Positions 1 through 7,296 of a stretch of 64,000 bases of DNA are shown here, in pieces. A program made the position numbers and the translations under genes. This DNA comes from Leptospira ilyithenensis (GTDB lineage: Bacteria > Spirochaetota > Leptospiria > Leptospirales > Leptospiraceae). The DNA is taken from contig NZ_RQHV01000042.1 in the NCBI RefSeq assembly GCF_004771005.1, positions 248,001 to 312,000 on the forward strand, written 5' to 3'. Under the pieces are notes generated by a model. The model searched no databases and was not told the DNA's origin. It saw only the letters and a program-made list of their open reading frames with translations. Position 1 is the stretch's first letter; each line of letters opens with the position of its first letter.

Positions 1-180
1 CGGTTTTTCAACTACAGGTGCGGCAGGTGTTGATTCCGTTGTAGCTGCATTCGTTGTTTCCGCATTAGGTGTTGGATTCGCTTGTGCTTGAATGGTTTCT
101 ACTAGGGAAAAAATTGCGATTATCGCAATGGCAAAAGATACTGAGCCTTTCGCTACAGTCTTTTTGAATGGAAAGTTCAT
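1..180 (-). CDS. Exported protein, N-terminal fragment (cut by window edge)
   Basis: Reading the minus strand from an ATG at 180 gives 60 uninterrupted codons that run off the left edge. The protein begins MNFPFKKTVAKGSVSFAI, a lysine-containing n-region followed by a hydrophobic stretch to about residue 27, then an AQA-type signal peptidase I site near residue 32-34. The rest is an Ala/Thr/Pro/Glu-rich linker, typical of the start of a surface or outer-membrane protein. A GGAGA Shine-Dalgarno lies about 6 bases before the ATG. The mature domain is outside the window, so function cannot be assigned. Confidence 0.75.
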   Translation of the reverse strand, partial: MNFPFKKTVAKGSVSFAIAIIAIFSLVETIQAQANPTPNAETTNAATTESTPAAPVVEKP

Positions 181-573
181 GAATGTCTCCATATCAGATT
201 GATATGTTTCAATCCTAAATGGATTTTGTTACAAATAAATGACAGGCTGGTTACAAAGAATTCATTTAGTCGAGGGGGATCGTTAGGTATACAATCCCCG
301 CCCTAATGAGACTGGGAGGGGAGAACCACCCGCCACCCAATGGCTTCCTTTAGCACGCCGCAGCGTTTTTGAAAAACAGAATTCCTGATTTGAATAATAT
401 TTTTGAAATAAGTTCGCCTTTTTGCCCGAATCAGTTCGTGTTTTCTCCTGGATAAACTTGCTGGCTACTTCATATCGATTTTTAAATTGGAACGGATCCC
501 CGCCCCGGATCGACCGAGCGCCCTCGACGAGGGAGAGCCGGAGATGGCGCCCAAATTAACAGAATAATATTTG
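181..573. other. Intergenic region, 393 bases, with dispersed repeat and GC-rich hairpin
   Basis: No convincing gene is seen here. The stretch separates two minus-strand genes. It holds two segments shared with the gap at 48397-48701 (see repeat entries) and a GC-rich part at about 494-552. That part contains a short palindrome, CCCTCG-A-CGAGGG, at 521-533 and the near-repeated CGGATCC/CGGATCG at 493-512. No T-run follows the palindrome on the minus strand, so it is not a classical intrinsic terminator for the upstream gene. The promoter of the exported-protein gene should lie between about 190 and 290, but I could not pick a clear one. Confidence 0.5.
296..432 (-). repeat. Dispersed intergenic repeat, copy A
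   Basis: On the minus strand, the block at 401-432 reads GATTCGGGCAAAAAGGCGAA then CTTATTTCAAAA. It matches 48409-48442 on the plus strand with few differences. The block at 296-307 is the reverse complement of ATTAGGGCGGGG at 48659-48670. The two blocks occur in the same order in both places, about 100 bases apart here and about 220 apart in copy B. The space in copy B is filled by a transposase remnant. A shorter 12-base match (AAAGGCGAACTT) occurs at 31564-31575 just after queC. This could be a mobile-element scar or a family of intergenic elements. Confidence 0.5.
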
Positions 574-1353
574 TTACCTGGAAGTGATGATCTCTTTGAG
601 TTTTGGGATTCCTTCTAAAAAAAGAGCGGGGCCTGGTTGGAGGATGATGCTCGGATCCAATTCGAAAATTTTATCTTTTTGGATGGCGGTTGTGGATTGC
701 CATTCCGGTTTGTTGCGAACCCAATCCCAATTCATCGGTTTGCCACACCAACATCCCACGATCATATCCGGGTTTTTTTCAGCTACATCGTTCGCTTGGA
801 TGATTCTGTTTTTGGCTAACTTCTCATCTTGCAGATGAGAGAACACATCTCTTCCTCCGGCGATCTCAATGGCTTCGCTTACCCATTTGATTCCCGTGAT
901 AATCGGTTCATCCCATTCCTGGAAAAATACTCCCGGTTTGTCTGAAAGCCTGTTAGCCGATTCTTGCAGTGAGTCCACTTCTCTTTTCCAGGAATCTACG
1001 AGTGCTGTGACTTCTTTATTTTTTCCTACGATGTTTCCCAGAATGATCATGTTAGAAAAAATTTCTGCAATCGATCTTTGATTGAAGATAAGAACGTTTA
1101 ACCCTCGTTGGATGAGGTCCTTGGCAAGTTGGCCCTGTATGTCCGAGAATCCGATGATGAGATCGGGTTTTAGGCTCTCTATCTTTTTGATATTTCCGCT
1201 GATAAATGCTGATACTTTCGGTTTTTCTTTTTTTGCGTGAGGAGGTCTGACGGTATAAGCCGAGATTCCTACGATTCGATCTTCTTCCCCCAGCAAATAA
1301 AGAAGTTCCGTAGGTTCTTCCGTAAGGCAGATGATTCTTTCGGGCGCTGACAA
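574..1353 (-). CDS. BtuF/FepB-like ABC substrate-binding protein without signal peptide
   Basis: This 259-residue protein has the Peripla_BP_2 fold pattern. It opens with ERIICLTEEPTELLYLLG, then has the usual GIS..T.RP segment, ESLKPDLIIG, and a late GGRDVFS segment seen in cobalamin/haem/siderophore binding proteins. No signal peptide or lipobox is present at the TTG start (1353), so the product appears cytoplasmic, unlike true BtuF. The TTG is supported by GGAAGG about 9 bases upstream, inside the end of ktrA; the gap to ktrA is only 2 bases. No permease or ATPase is adjacent. A cobalamin- or iron-chelate-binding role is inferred from the family only. It is the last gene of the minus-strand run starting at 5908. 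Confidence 0.7.
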   Translation of the reverse strand: MSAPERIICLTEEPTELLYLLGEEDRIVGISAYTVRPPHAKKEKPKVSAFISGNIKKIESLKPDLIIGFSDIQGQLAKDLIQRGLNVLIFNQRSIAEIFSNMIILGNIVGKNKEVTALVDSWKREVDSLQESANRLSDKPGVFFQEWDEPIITGIKWVSEAIEIAGGRDVFSHLQDEKLAKNRIIQANDVAEKNPDMIVGCWCGKPMNWDWVRNKPEWQSTTAIQKDKIFELDPSIILQPGPALFLEGIPKLKEIITSR

Positions 1354-1355
1354 AA

Positions 1356-2051
1356 TTAACCTTCCAAAAAACGATTTATATTTTTTTGAGATGCGAAAAT
1401 GACAAGAGTATCGTTTTCTTTCAAGATCATATCTCCTTCGGGAATACCTAAGATTCTACCATGTGTACTATCGGATGATCTTTTTTTATCTTTCTCCTGA
1501 ATCGGTCGTTTAATCGTAATTATATTGATCTCGTATTTTTGCCTTAAGTCGATTTCACCAACGGTCTTATTGATATATCGTTTGGGAACTACTACTTCGG
1601 AAACACTGTATTCGTCCGAGAGAAGAAAGTTTGCTTTCATTCCCGAAAAACCGAGTATCTCCGCCATACTCCGGGCAGCTTGTTCTTCAGGATTGAAGAT
1701 ATTTTTGATTCCCAAAAGATGAAAAATACGAATTTGCAAATCAGTTTGATAGCGTGCGTAAATATTTTTGGCACCCATTTTTTTGAGAAGATCCGCGCAG
1801 ATAGTTGAAGTTTCAAAATCATCTGCAATTGCTAATACCACTATGTCCAGATCTTCGATCCCTTGGGAACGAAGTGCGGATTCATCCGTCGCATCCAAAG
1901 TCACAGCAACCGTGCAATGGTCTTTGATTTCCTGGATGACATCTTCTTTTTTATCAATGGCAAGTACTTCGTGACCTTCTGCAAAAAGATAACGGGCTAA
2001 AAGTTTCCCGAAACTACCGATTCCTATGACTGCAATTTTTTTCTTTTGCAT
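1356..2051 (-). CDS. ktrA: Ktr/Trk potassium uptake regulatory subunit (RCK domain, KtrA-type)
   Basis: This is the cytoplasmic gating ring subunit of a K+ transporter. The 231-residue protein has one RCK_N Rossmann domain with the dinucleotide motif GIGSFG at residues 10-15 and an acidic residue ending strand two (AIDKKE). An RCK_C domain covers about residues 140-230. A single RCK pair of this length fits KtrA rather than the duplicated TrkA of E. coli. The start has AGGA just upstream. The gene sits 2 bases downstream of ktrB, so the two are almost certainly cotranscribed and form one complex. In this family, ATP/ADP or NAD(H) binding to the Rossmann fold controls gating. Confidence 0.9.
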   Translation of the reverse strand: MQKKKIAVIGIGSFGKLLARYLFAEGHEVLAIDKKEDVIQEIKDHCTVAVTLDATDESALRSQGIEDLDIVVLAIADDFETSTICADLLKKMGAKNIYARYQTDLQIRIFHLLGIKNIFNPEEQAARSMAEILGFSGMKANFLLSDEYSVSEVVVPKRYINKTVGEIDLRQKYEINIITIKRPIQEKDKKRSSDSTHGRILGIPEGDMILKENDTLVIFASQKNINRFLEG

Positions 2052-2053
2052 GA

Positions 2054-3868
2054 TTATCCTACTACAACATATTCTACCGGATACTTATACGAGAATGAAA
2101 TTGCTTTTTTGGACAAAGCAACTAACAACGTTAAGATCCCTACTCTACCGACAAACATAACGATACATAAAATGGCTTTGCTATAAACAGATAAGTAAGG
2201 TGTGATTCCCCGAGTCAAACCCACGGTTCCAAACGCGGACACCACTTCATAGGAGATATCCAAAAAAGAAAAAGATTCGAATACAACCAGCCCGAAGATT
2301 GCCATAAAAATTATAAACAGAGAAAGTACGATCGTTGCTCCGGCACGATTGATGGTAGAAGGAGCGATGGAACGATGATAAACTTCCAAATCGGATTTTC
2401 CCCGAATTTGATTGATTATGTTGAATACGGAGATGGCAAGCGTGGTTGTTTTGATCCCGCCGCCTGTGGATACGGGAGAGGCACCCACCCACATCAAAAA
2501 CAAAGAAAAGAATGTGATGGGGATTCCCATTTTTGTCAAATCCAAAGTATTGAAACCTGCGGTTCTTGCAGTAACGGAATAAAACAAAGAATGAAAGATC
2601 TTATCCATAGTACTTAGAGATTCTAAAGTTAGATTTTTTTCCAAAAAATAATAAGCCAGAGTACCAAGCAGAAGTAAAACCGATGTGGTAATGAAAACAA
2701 GTTTGGAAGTGACAGACCAACGGAAATAAACATCTTTGGGATGTGTCAAACGTCTGTGGATCTGGCTTAAAACGGGAAAGCCCAGACCTCCTAAAACAAT
2801 GAGCAACATGATCGTGGAAAGAAAACTTTCCGTTTGCATAAAGCTAGGATCGGCAAGACCTGCGGGCAACAGACTAAAACCTGCATTACAGAAAGCCGAT
2901 ATGGAATGGAATATTGCGAAAAAAATCTTATTGAATTCCGACATCGGATAGGATTTTGGAAAGCTAACATACAATAATACAGCGCCAACTAACTCGATAA
3001 AGAAGGTCTGATAGGCAATTTGCCTAAGCAAACCTTTTACTTTTCCCATCGCTTCTTCGGAAAGTAAATCCTTCAATAAAAGTTTGTCCGTTACCGAAGC
3101 TTGCCCTGCCAGAAACATGGAGAAAAAACTGGTTAGAGTCATCAAGCCGAGTCCGCCGACCTGAATCAAAAACAGAATGATGATTTTTCCCGTTAGAGTA
3201 AAAGAGTCGGCAATGGAAATAGTGGAAAGACCTGTTACACAGGTAGCCGAAACGGTTGTGAAAACCAAATCAATGGTTGGGATCTGTTTATAAGTCGCTT
3301 TGGGAAAATGAAGAAATACAGTACCAAGCAGAATGATTGTTGCAAAAGAACCGACAAACACAAACGAAGGATTTATATTTTTAGCGTCATAAAACCGGGA
3401 AAGCCGGAAAAAATGGGCCAGGTTTGCAAAAATAAACAGGATCTGATTGGTAGACAGAAAAATCAAAGTCGCATCATCTCCTGTTAGATGGAATTGCCTT
3501 AAATATAAAATGATGTCTTCTTCATAAAAGTTTTCAACCAAGAGTAGAAGTACGATTACAAATTCCAATTTGTGAGCTTTTAAATAATCCCAAGGACTGT
3601 TACAAAATAAAAATCCAGTGATTTCATAAATCAGAAAAAAATGAACCATGGAATGTACGATCAACCTTACGATCGGTTTCCATTCTTCGGGATAATAAAA
3701 TCCGTATTCCAAGATCAATATGGCAATGGAAATGACTCCAGTCGTTGTGTAGATGATTCTACCTAGGGAACGCAGATATTCCAAATAGAATTTCCGGGTT
3801 TGGTGTTTCCATGATTGCACATGACCTAAAAATAAAATCCAGAAATAAAAAAGTCGTTTTGTTTTCAC
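2054..3868 (-). CDS. ktrB: Ktr/Trk potassium transporter membrane subunit (KtrB-type), long N-terminus
   Basis: This K+-translocating inner-membrane subunit has four degenerate P-loops, each with the filter glycine: ATCVTGLS near residue 211, FCNAGFS near 328, RTAGFNT near 438 and GTVGLTRG near 548. The core begins at about residue 165 (VGSFATIILLG). The protein has 604 residues, about 130-150 more than usual KtrB/TrkH. The extra N-terminal part carries several hydrophobic helices that resemble the voltage-sensor-like membrane region of some channel proteins, but I see no regular arginine ladder. The GTG start at 3868 overlaps the stop of the preceding gene by 4 bases (GTGA), which suggests translational coupling. 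It pairs with the RCK gene 2 bases downstream. Confidence 0.9.
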   Translation of the reverse strand: MKTKRLFYFWILFLGHVQSWKHQTRKFYLEYLRSLGRIIYTTTGVISIAILILEYGFYYPEEWKPIVRLIVHSMVHFFLIYEITGFLFCNSPWDYLKAHKLEFVIVLLLLVENFYEEDIILYLRQFHLTGDDATLIFLSTNQILFIFANLAHFFRLSRFYDAKNINPSFVFVGSFATIILLGTVFLHFPKATYKQIPTIDLVFTTVSATCVTGLSTISIADSFTLTGKIIILFLIQVGGLGLMTLTSFFSMFLAGQASVTDKLLLKDLLSEEAMGKVKGLLRQIAYQTFFIELVGAVLLYVSFPKSYPMSEFNKIFFAIFHSISAFCNAGFSLLPAGLADPSFMQTESFLSTIMLLIVLGGLGFPVLSQIHRRLTHPKDVYFRWSVTSKLVFITTSVLLLLGTLAYYFLEKNLTLESLSTMDKIFHSLFYSVTARTAGFNTLDLTKMGIPITFFSLFLMWVGASPVSTGGGIKTTTLAISVFNIINQIRGKSDLEVYHRSIAPSTINRAGATIVLSLFIIFMAIFGLVVFESFSFLDISYEVVSAFGTVGLTRGITPYLSVYSKAILCIVMFVGRVGILTLLVALSKKAISFSYKYPVEYVVVG

Positions 3869-4560
3869 GGGTTAGGTGCTGTCGGATTGGGCACCGTTTT
3901 CTTTTTTTCTCTATTTTCTTCCAAACGTTTTTGATCCAAGTAAACATTTGTGCCGGAAAGCCCTGCAGTTCCGGTAATCATTATAAAACTTCCGACAATT
4001 GTTTTTTCTACCGAGATGAGTCCTGCAAGTCCTGCCGAAACTCCCAAAGCAAACGGTAAGGTAAGAAAAAAGATAATATATCCCCGTCGGAACTTTGTTT
4101 CTTCGTAAACCGCTTCATCATCAAACTCTTCTCTTAATTTCTTTTGCGCTTCTTTTCTGATTCTGCTTCGATCACCTTGATCCTGTAAGGCGCTCGGATT
4201 AACTTCCCCAGTGAGAGGATTGATGGCGGGGGTTCTGGATTTGGAAGTACTGTTTTGTGTGTTTGCCGCATTTTGATTGAGCGTTTGATTTTGCATCAGC
4301 GCTCCCGCTCCCGGGATAGATAGAATAGGATCGTATTTGGTTCGGACATCCTTCGGAGCAGCCAAGGCAGGTCTGTCAAACTGAGGCGGTTGATCCACAT
4401 CGCGGAGCACATTTCCTTCCGGATCCGAGCCGGGAAGATTTCTCAGATCATAATTATTCGTATCTTGAAAGCCTTCTTTTGTTTGGGACATAAGAATTCC
4501 GGGCATGGCAATGTACGGAACCAAACAAATAAGACAGATCAAGGCTCGAATCGATTTCAT
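3865..4560 (-). CDS. Hypothetical exported/membrane protein
   Basis: I do not recognise this 231-residue protein. It has an N-terminal hydrophobic segment (ALICLICLVPYIAMPGILM) that acts as a signal peptide or anchor, then a polar region rich in Asn, Asp and Pro (about residues 27-150). Two likely membrane helices follow at about 160-182 and 188-207, then a charged tail ending in Lys/Pro/Asn. It lies 13 bases after the adenosine deaminase-like gene and overlaps the ktrB start by 4 bases. Cotranscription, and perhaps assembly with the Ktr system, is therefore possible. No catalytic motif is visible. Confidence 0.65.
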   Translation of the reverse strand: MKSIRALICLICLVPYIAMPGILMSQTKEGFQDTNNYDLRNLPGSDPEGNVLRDVDQPPQFDRPALAAPKDVRTKYDPILSIPGAGALMQNQTLNQNAANTQNSTSKSRTPAINPLTGEVNPSALQDQGDRSRIRKEAQKKLREEFDDEAVYEETKFRRGYIIFFLTLPFALGVSAGLAGLISVEKTIVGSFIMITGTAGLSGTNVYLDQKRLEENREKKKTVPNPTAPNP

Positions 4561-4573
4561 TTCAGCTTCAAAT

Positions 4574-5908
4574 CTAGTTTACGGATGAGGGGAATAGGTC
4601 AACGCTTTCACGGCCGCTCAATAGAGTCGATTTATAACGAAAAGACTGTTCTCTGATCTCTTCTAAACTTTTTTCCGAAATCCCGGATTCCAAAGCCAGA
4701 TCGTATTCCTCCCGCAAATTGGTATGAAATAAACCGGGATCATCGGAGCCGATGGTAAGTTTGATTTTGTGGTCATAAAAACGGGGAATCGGATGATCGG
4801 ATAAATTTTCCAACATACCTATATAATGATTCGAGCTGGGACAAGATTCGATGATTGCATTCGTTTTTGCAATATTCGCCAAACAGTAGTTTTGGAATGT
4901 ATTTAAGAATTGAATTTTTTCAGAGTCCATCAACATGCGAACTGTATGAGAGGGATCGGCGTTCAATAATGTTTTTCTTTCTTTGTCGATTTCCTTTTTG
5001 GAAAAGTAGGGACCGAATTCTCCTATCGAATCGTAATTTTCCAATTCCAGTTCCAATTGGTCCAATCTTTCCGATAATGATTCCGTTCTTTCTTCGCTCA
5101 AAAACATATCAGGTGCAACACCTACTGCCAATGCATGTCCCAATCTATGAGCACCATTCTTCGCAGATTCCAATACCCATCTGGATGCGGAGAATGGAGT
5201 TTTGTCTCTGAAACTTTCGCCTACATGATATAAAATAGAAAGCGCAGTTGAGTTTTCCGCTTTGTTGTCTTTCAGAAGATTTTCAAAAAAAACTTTTTTA
5301 TCTTTCGGAGGAAAACCTTCTTCTATATGGCAGAAGTCGATTCCTACCAAATAGTCTTTGATAATGGATTCTTTTTCCATCCAGTTCTTCATCCAATCAT
5401 AGTGCTTTTCGAAATTCAAATCCCGATGAATCGACATAACCAATTTGGCCTCCATCGGAAATCCGTTTTTTTTTGCGAGTGACTCTCCTTCTATCATACC
5501 TTCGCATGCGGCCATTAGTTTTTGAAAGAAGACATCTTTGGTTTCTTCTTTGGCAAACATCAGTCTGTATTCGGCGTAACTTACTTCATTTAGCGCATGT
5601 GAAACGATAATATCTTTCGTTACTTCGGTAATTTCCTTGTCATGAAATTGCACGAGAGCAATGATTAAATTGAATTTTGCCTGAAAATGCAAAAATGGTG
5701 ATTTTTCCTTAAAGTAATAGAGCTTTTTGAATTTCTCAATGTCCTTATAATCGTCAAAAAATGTTTTCGGATTCACTTTGATTCCATAAGCCGATTCGAA
5801 TGCATCCAAATAGAGATGCCATCTGGGTGATGAATTTTCTTTTCCAATTCGAAACAATGTTTCCGCGGGTAAACAGCCATAAAGGTGGTTGTGCAGATCG
5901 CAATACAT
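4574..5908 (-). CDS. Adenosine deaminase family metal-dependent hydrolase
   Basis: This amidohydrolase of the adenosine/AMP deaminase superfamily is predicted to deaminate a purine nucleoside or related amine. The 444-residue protein shows the family metal and catalytic signatures in order: DLHNHLYG at residues 4-11 (HxH zinc ligands), HVGE near 227 (His ligand and catalytic Glu), HRLGHA near 254 and GSDDPG near 388 (Asp ligand). Substrate is uncertain because the helical insert at about 30-80 differs from classical Add. A weak AGGA lies about 10 bases before the ATG. Its start is only 17 bases from the divergent MATE gene, and it heads the minus-strand run down to 574. Confidence 0.85.
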   Translation of the reverse strand: MYCDLHNHLYGCLPAETLFRIGKENSSPRWHLYLDAFESAYGIKVNPKTFFDDYKDIEKFKKLYYFKEKSPFLHFQAKFNLIIALVQFHDKEITEVTKDIIVSHALNEVSYAEYRLMFAKEETKDVFFQKLMAACEGMIEGESLAKKNGFPMEAKLVMSIHRDLNFEKHYDWMKNWMEKESIIKDYLVGIDFCHIEEGFPPKDKKVFFENLLKDNKAENSTALSILYHVGESFRDKTPFSASRWVLESAKNGAHRLGHALAVGVAPDMFLSEERTESLSERLDQLELELENYDSIGEFGPYFSKKEIDKERKTLLNADPSHTVRMLMDSEKIQFLNTFQNYCLANIAKTNAIIESCPSSNHYIGMLENLSDHPIPRFYDHKIKLTIGSDDPGLFHTNLREEYDLALESGISEKSLEEIREQSFRYKSTLLSGRESVDLFPSSVN

Positions 5909-5925
5909 AAAAAAATGTCCTAACT

Positions 5926-7281
5926 ATGCTCCATAAAGTACAACGAGTATTATCTCTTACTCGATTGAATCAGAAAATCTTAACAATGGCAATCCCTGTT
6001 TTTTTCGGGATGCTCAGTTATACTGCCATCATGATTGCAGACACTGCGATGGTAGGAAAATTGGGAGCTACGTCTCAAGCAGCAGCAGGATTCGGAGGAA
6101 TTGTATATTTTACAATATTATCATTTCTTATGGGCGGTTCTATGGCAGTGCAGATTGTTGTGGCACGTCGTGTAGGGGAAAAGAATGATTTGGGAGTGGG
6201 AATTACTTTAACCAATTCCCTTTATCTTTCCAGTGTGATCGGAATCATCCTTTCTCTTGCTGGTTATTATTACGGCCATTCCATGATGGGATTGCTCGGT
6301 GATGACAGGGAAGTGATCTTTCTTTCAGGAGAATATCTTTCCTATCGTTTTTTGGGAACGGTTTTCTTTTTTATGGGATTCGCCTTACGCGGATTTTTCG
6401 ATGGAATCGGAATTATGGAAGCGGGTATGATCTCTTCGATCACTGCTGCGGTTACAAACATATTTTTCAACTGGTTGCTTATCTATGGAAATTGGGGATT
6501 TCCGGAGTGGGGAGTGAAAGGCGCTGCAATTGCTTCCGCATTGGCCGGAATACCTTCCTTGGTAGTAGTGCTGCTTTTCTTTTTGCGGAAAGACGTAAAA
6601 AAATATTTTAATAAGAAAGTTTGGGTTCCTAGCATTCAAATTATACAAGAGTTAGGTGTTGTTGGGTTTGCACCCGCCGTTGAAGGAACTCTTACCAATT
6701 TATCCTTTGTGGGATTTATGAAAATTTCCGGCATGATCAGCACGATTTCACTTGCAGCTTCCAATGTTGTGCTTGCATGTCTCAGTCTTTCTTTTATGCC
6801 TGGGTTCGCTTTTGGAATTTCCGCTACGACCATTTTGGGACAGGCGATGGGAGCGGGTAAGGTTCGCCTCGCTTACCAAGGAACCATGCGTTCCGCAACT
6901 TTTTCGGCAATAATGATGGGTTCCATGGGACTGGTATTCATTCTCTTTGGAAAGTTTTTATTAACCTTTTTCACGTCGGAAAGCCTGGTCGTCACGGAAG
7001 CTTATCCCGCGCTCGTGGTGGTTGCTTTCATTCAAGTGGGAGATGCTTACCATATGGTAGTGGGATCCGCTCTCCGGAGTGCCGGTCTTATGTATTGGGT
7101 TTTGATTGCTTACGTGCTCGTTTCTTTCGGGATTATGTTACCTTTGGCGTATTTGTTCGGGATTGTACTGAAAGGCGGGACGATTGGAATCTGGTTTTCG
7201 TTTTTTATTTGGATTTTGATCTTAGCGATTCTTTTTATTCAAAAATTTCGCAAGAAGGAGTGGGTGAATATTCGAATTTAA
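5926..7281 (+). CDS. MATE family multidrug/sodium antiporter
   Basis: This inner-membrane exporter couples drug or metabolite efflux to Na+ or H+ flow. The 451-residue protein has about 12 hydrophobic helices in two similar halves. The family start is visible: LNQKILTMAIPVFFGMLSYT followed by ADTAMVGKLG. The second-half repeat is visible at EGTLTNLSFVGFMK. The length matches MATE/DinF proteins (about 440-460). There is no clear Shine-Dalgarno before the ATG at 5926, and the start is 17 bases from the divergent deaminase gene. A downstream TTG at 5962 is also possible but has no better site. The lipase gene follows after 15 bases, probably in one transcript. Confidence 0.9.
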   Translation: MLHKVQRVLSLTRLNQKILTMAIPVFFGMLSYTAIMIADTAMVGKLGATSQAAAGFGGIVYFTILSFLMGGSMAVQIVVARRVGEKNDLGVGITLTNSLYLSSVIGIILSLAGYYYGHSMMGLLGDDREVIFLSGEYLSYRFLGTVFFFMGFALRGFFDGIGIMEAGMISSITAAVTNIFFNWLLIYGNWGFPEWGVKGAAIASALAGIPSLVVVLLFFLRKDVKKYFNKKVWVPSIQIIQELGVVGFAPAVEGTLTNLSFVGFMKISGMISTISLAASNVVLACLSLSFMPGFAFGISATTILGQAMGAGKVRLAYQGTMRSATFSAIMMGSMGLVFILFGKFLLTFFTSESLVVTEAYPALVVVAFIQVGDAYHMVVGSALRSAGLMYWVLIAYVLVSFGIMLPLAYLFGIVLKGGTIGIWFSFFIWILILAILFIQKFRKKEWVNIRI

Positions 7282-7296
7282 TACGTAGAGGATAAT

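Noticed and set aside
494..552. Possible cobalamin riboswitch or small RNA near the BtuF-like gene
   Set aside because: It lies downstream of that gene on the minus strand, and no B12-box-like sequence was seen.
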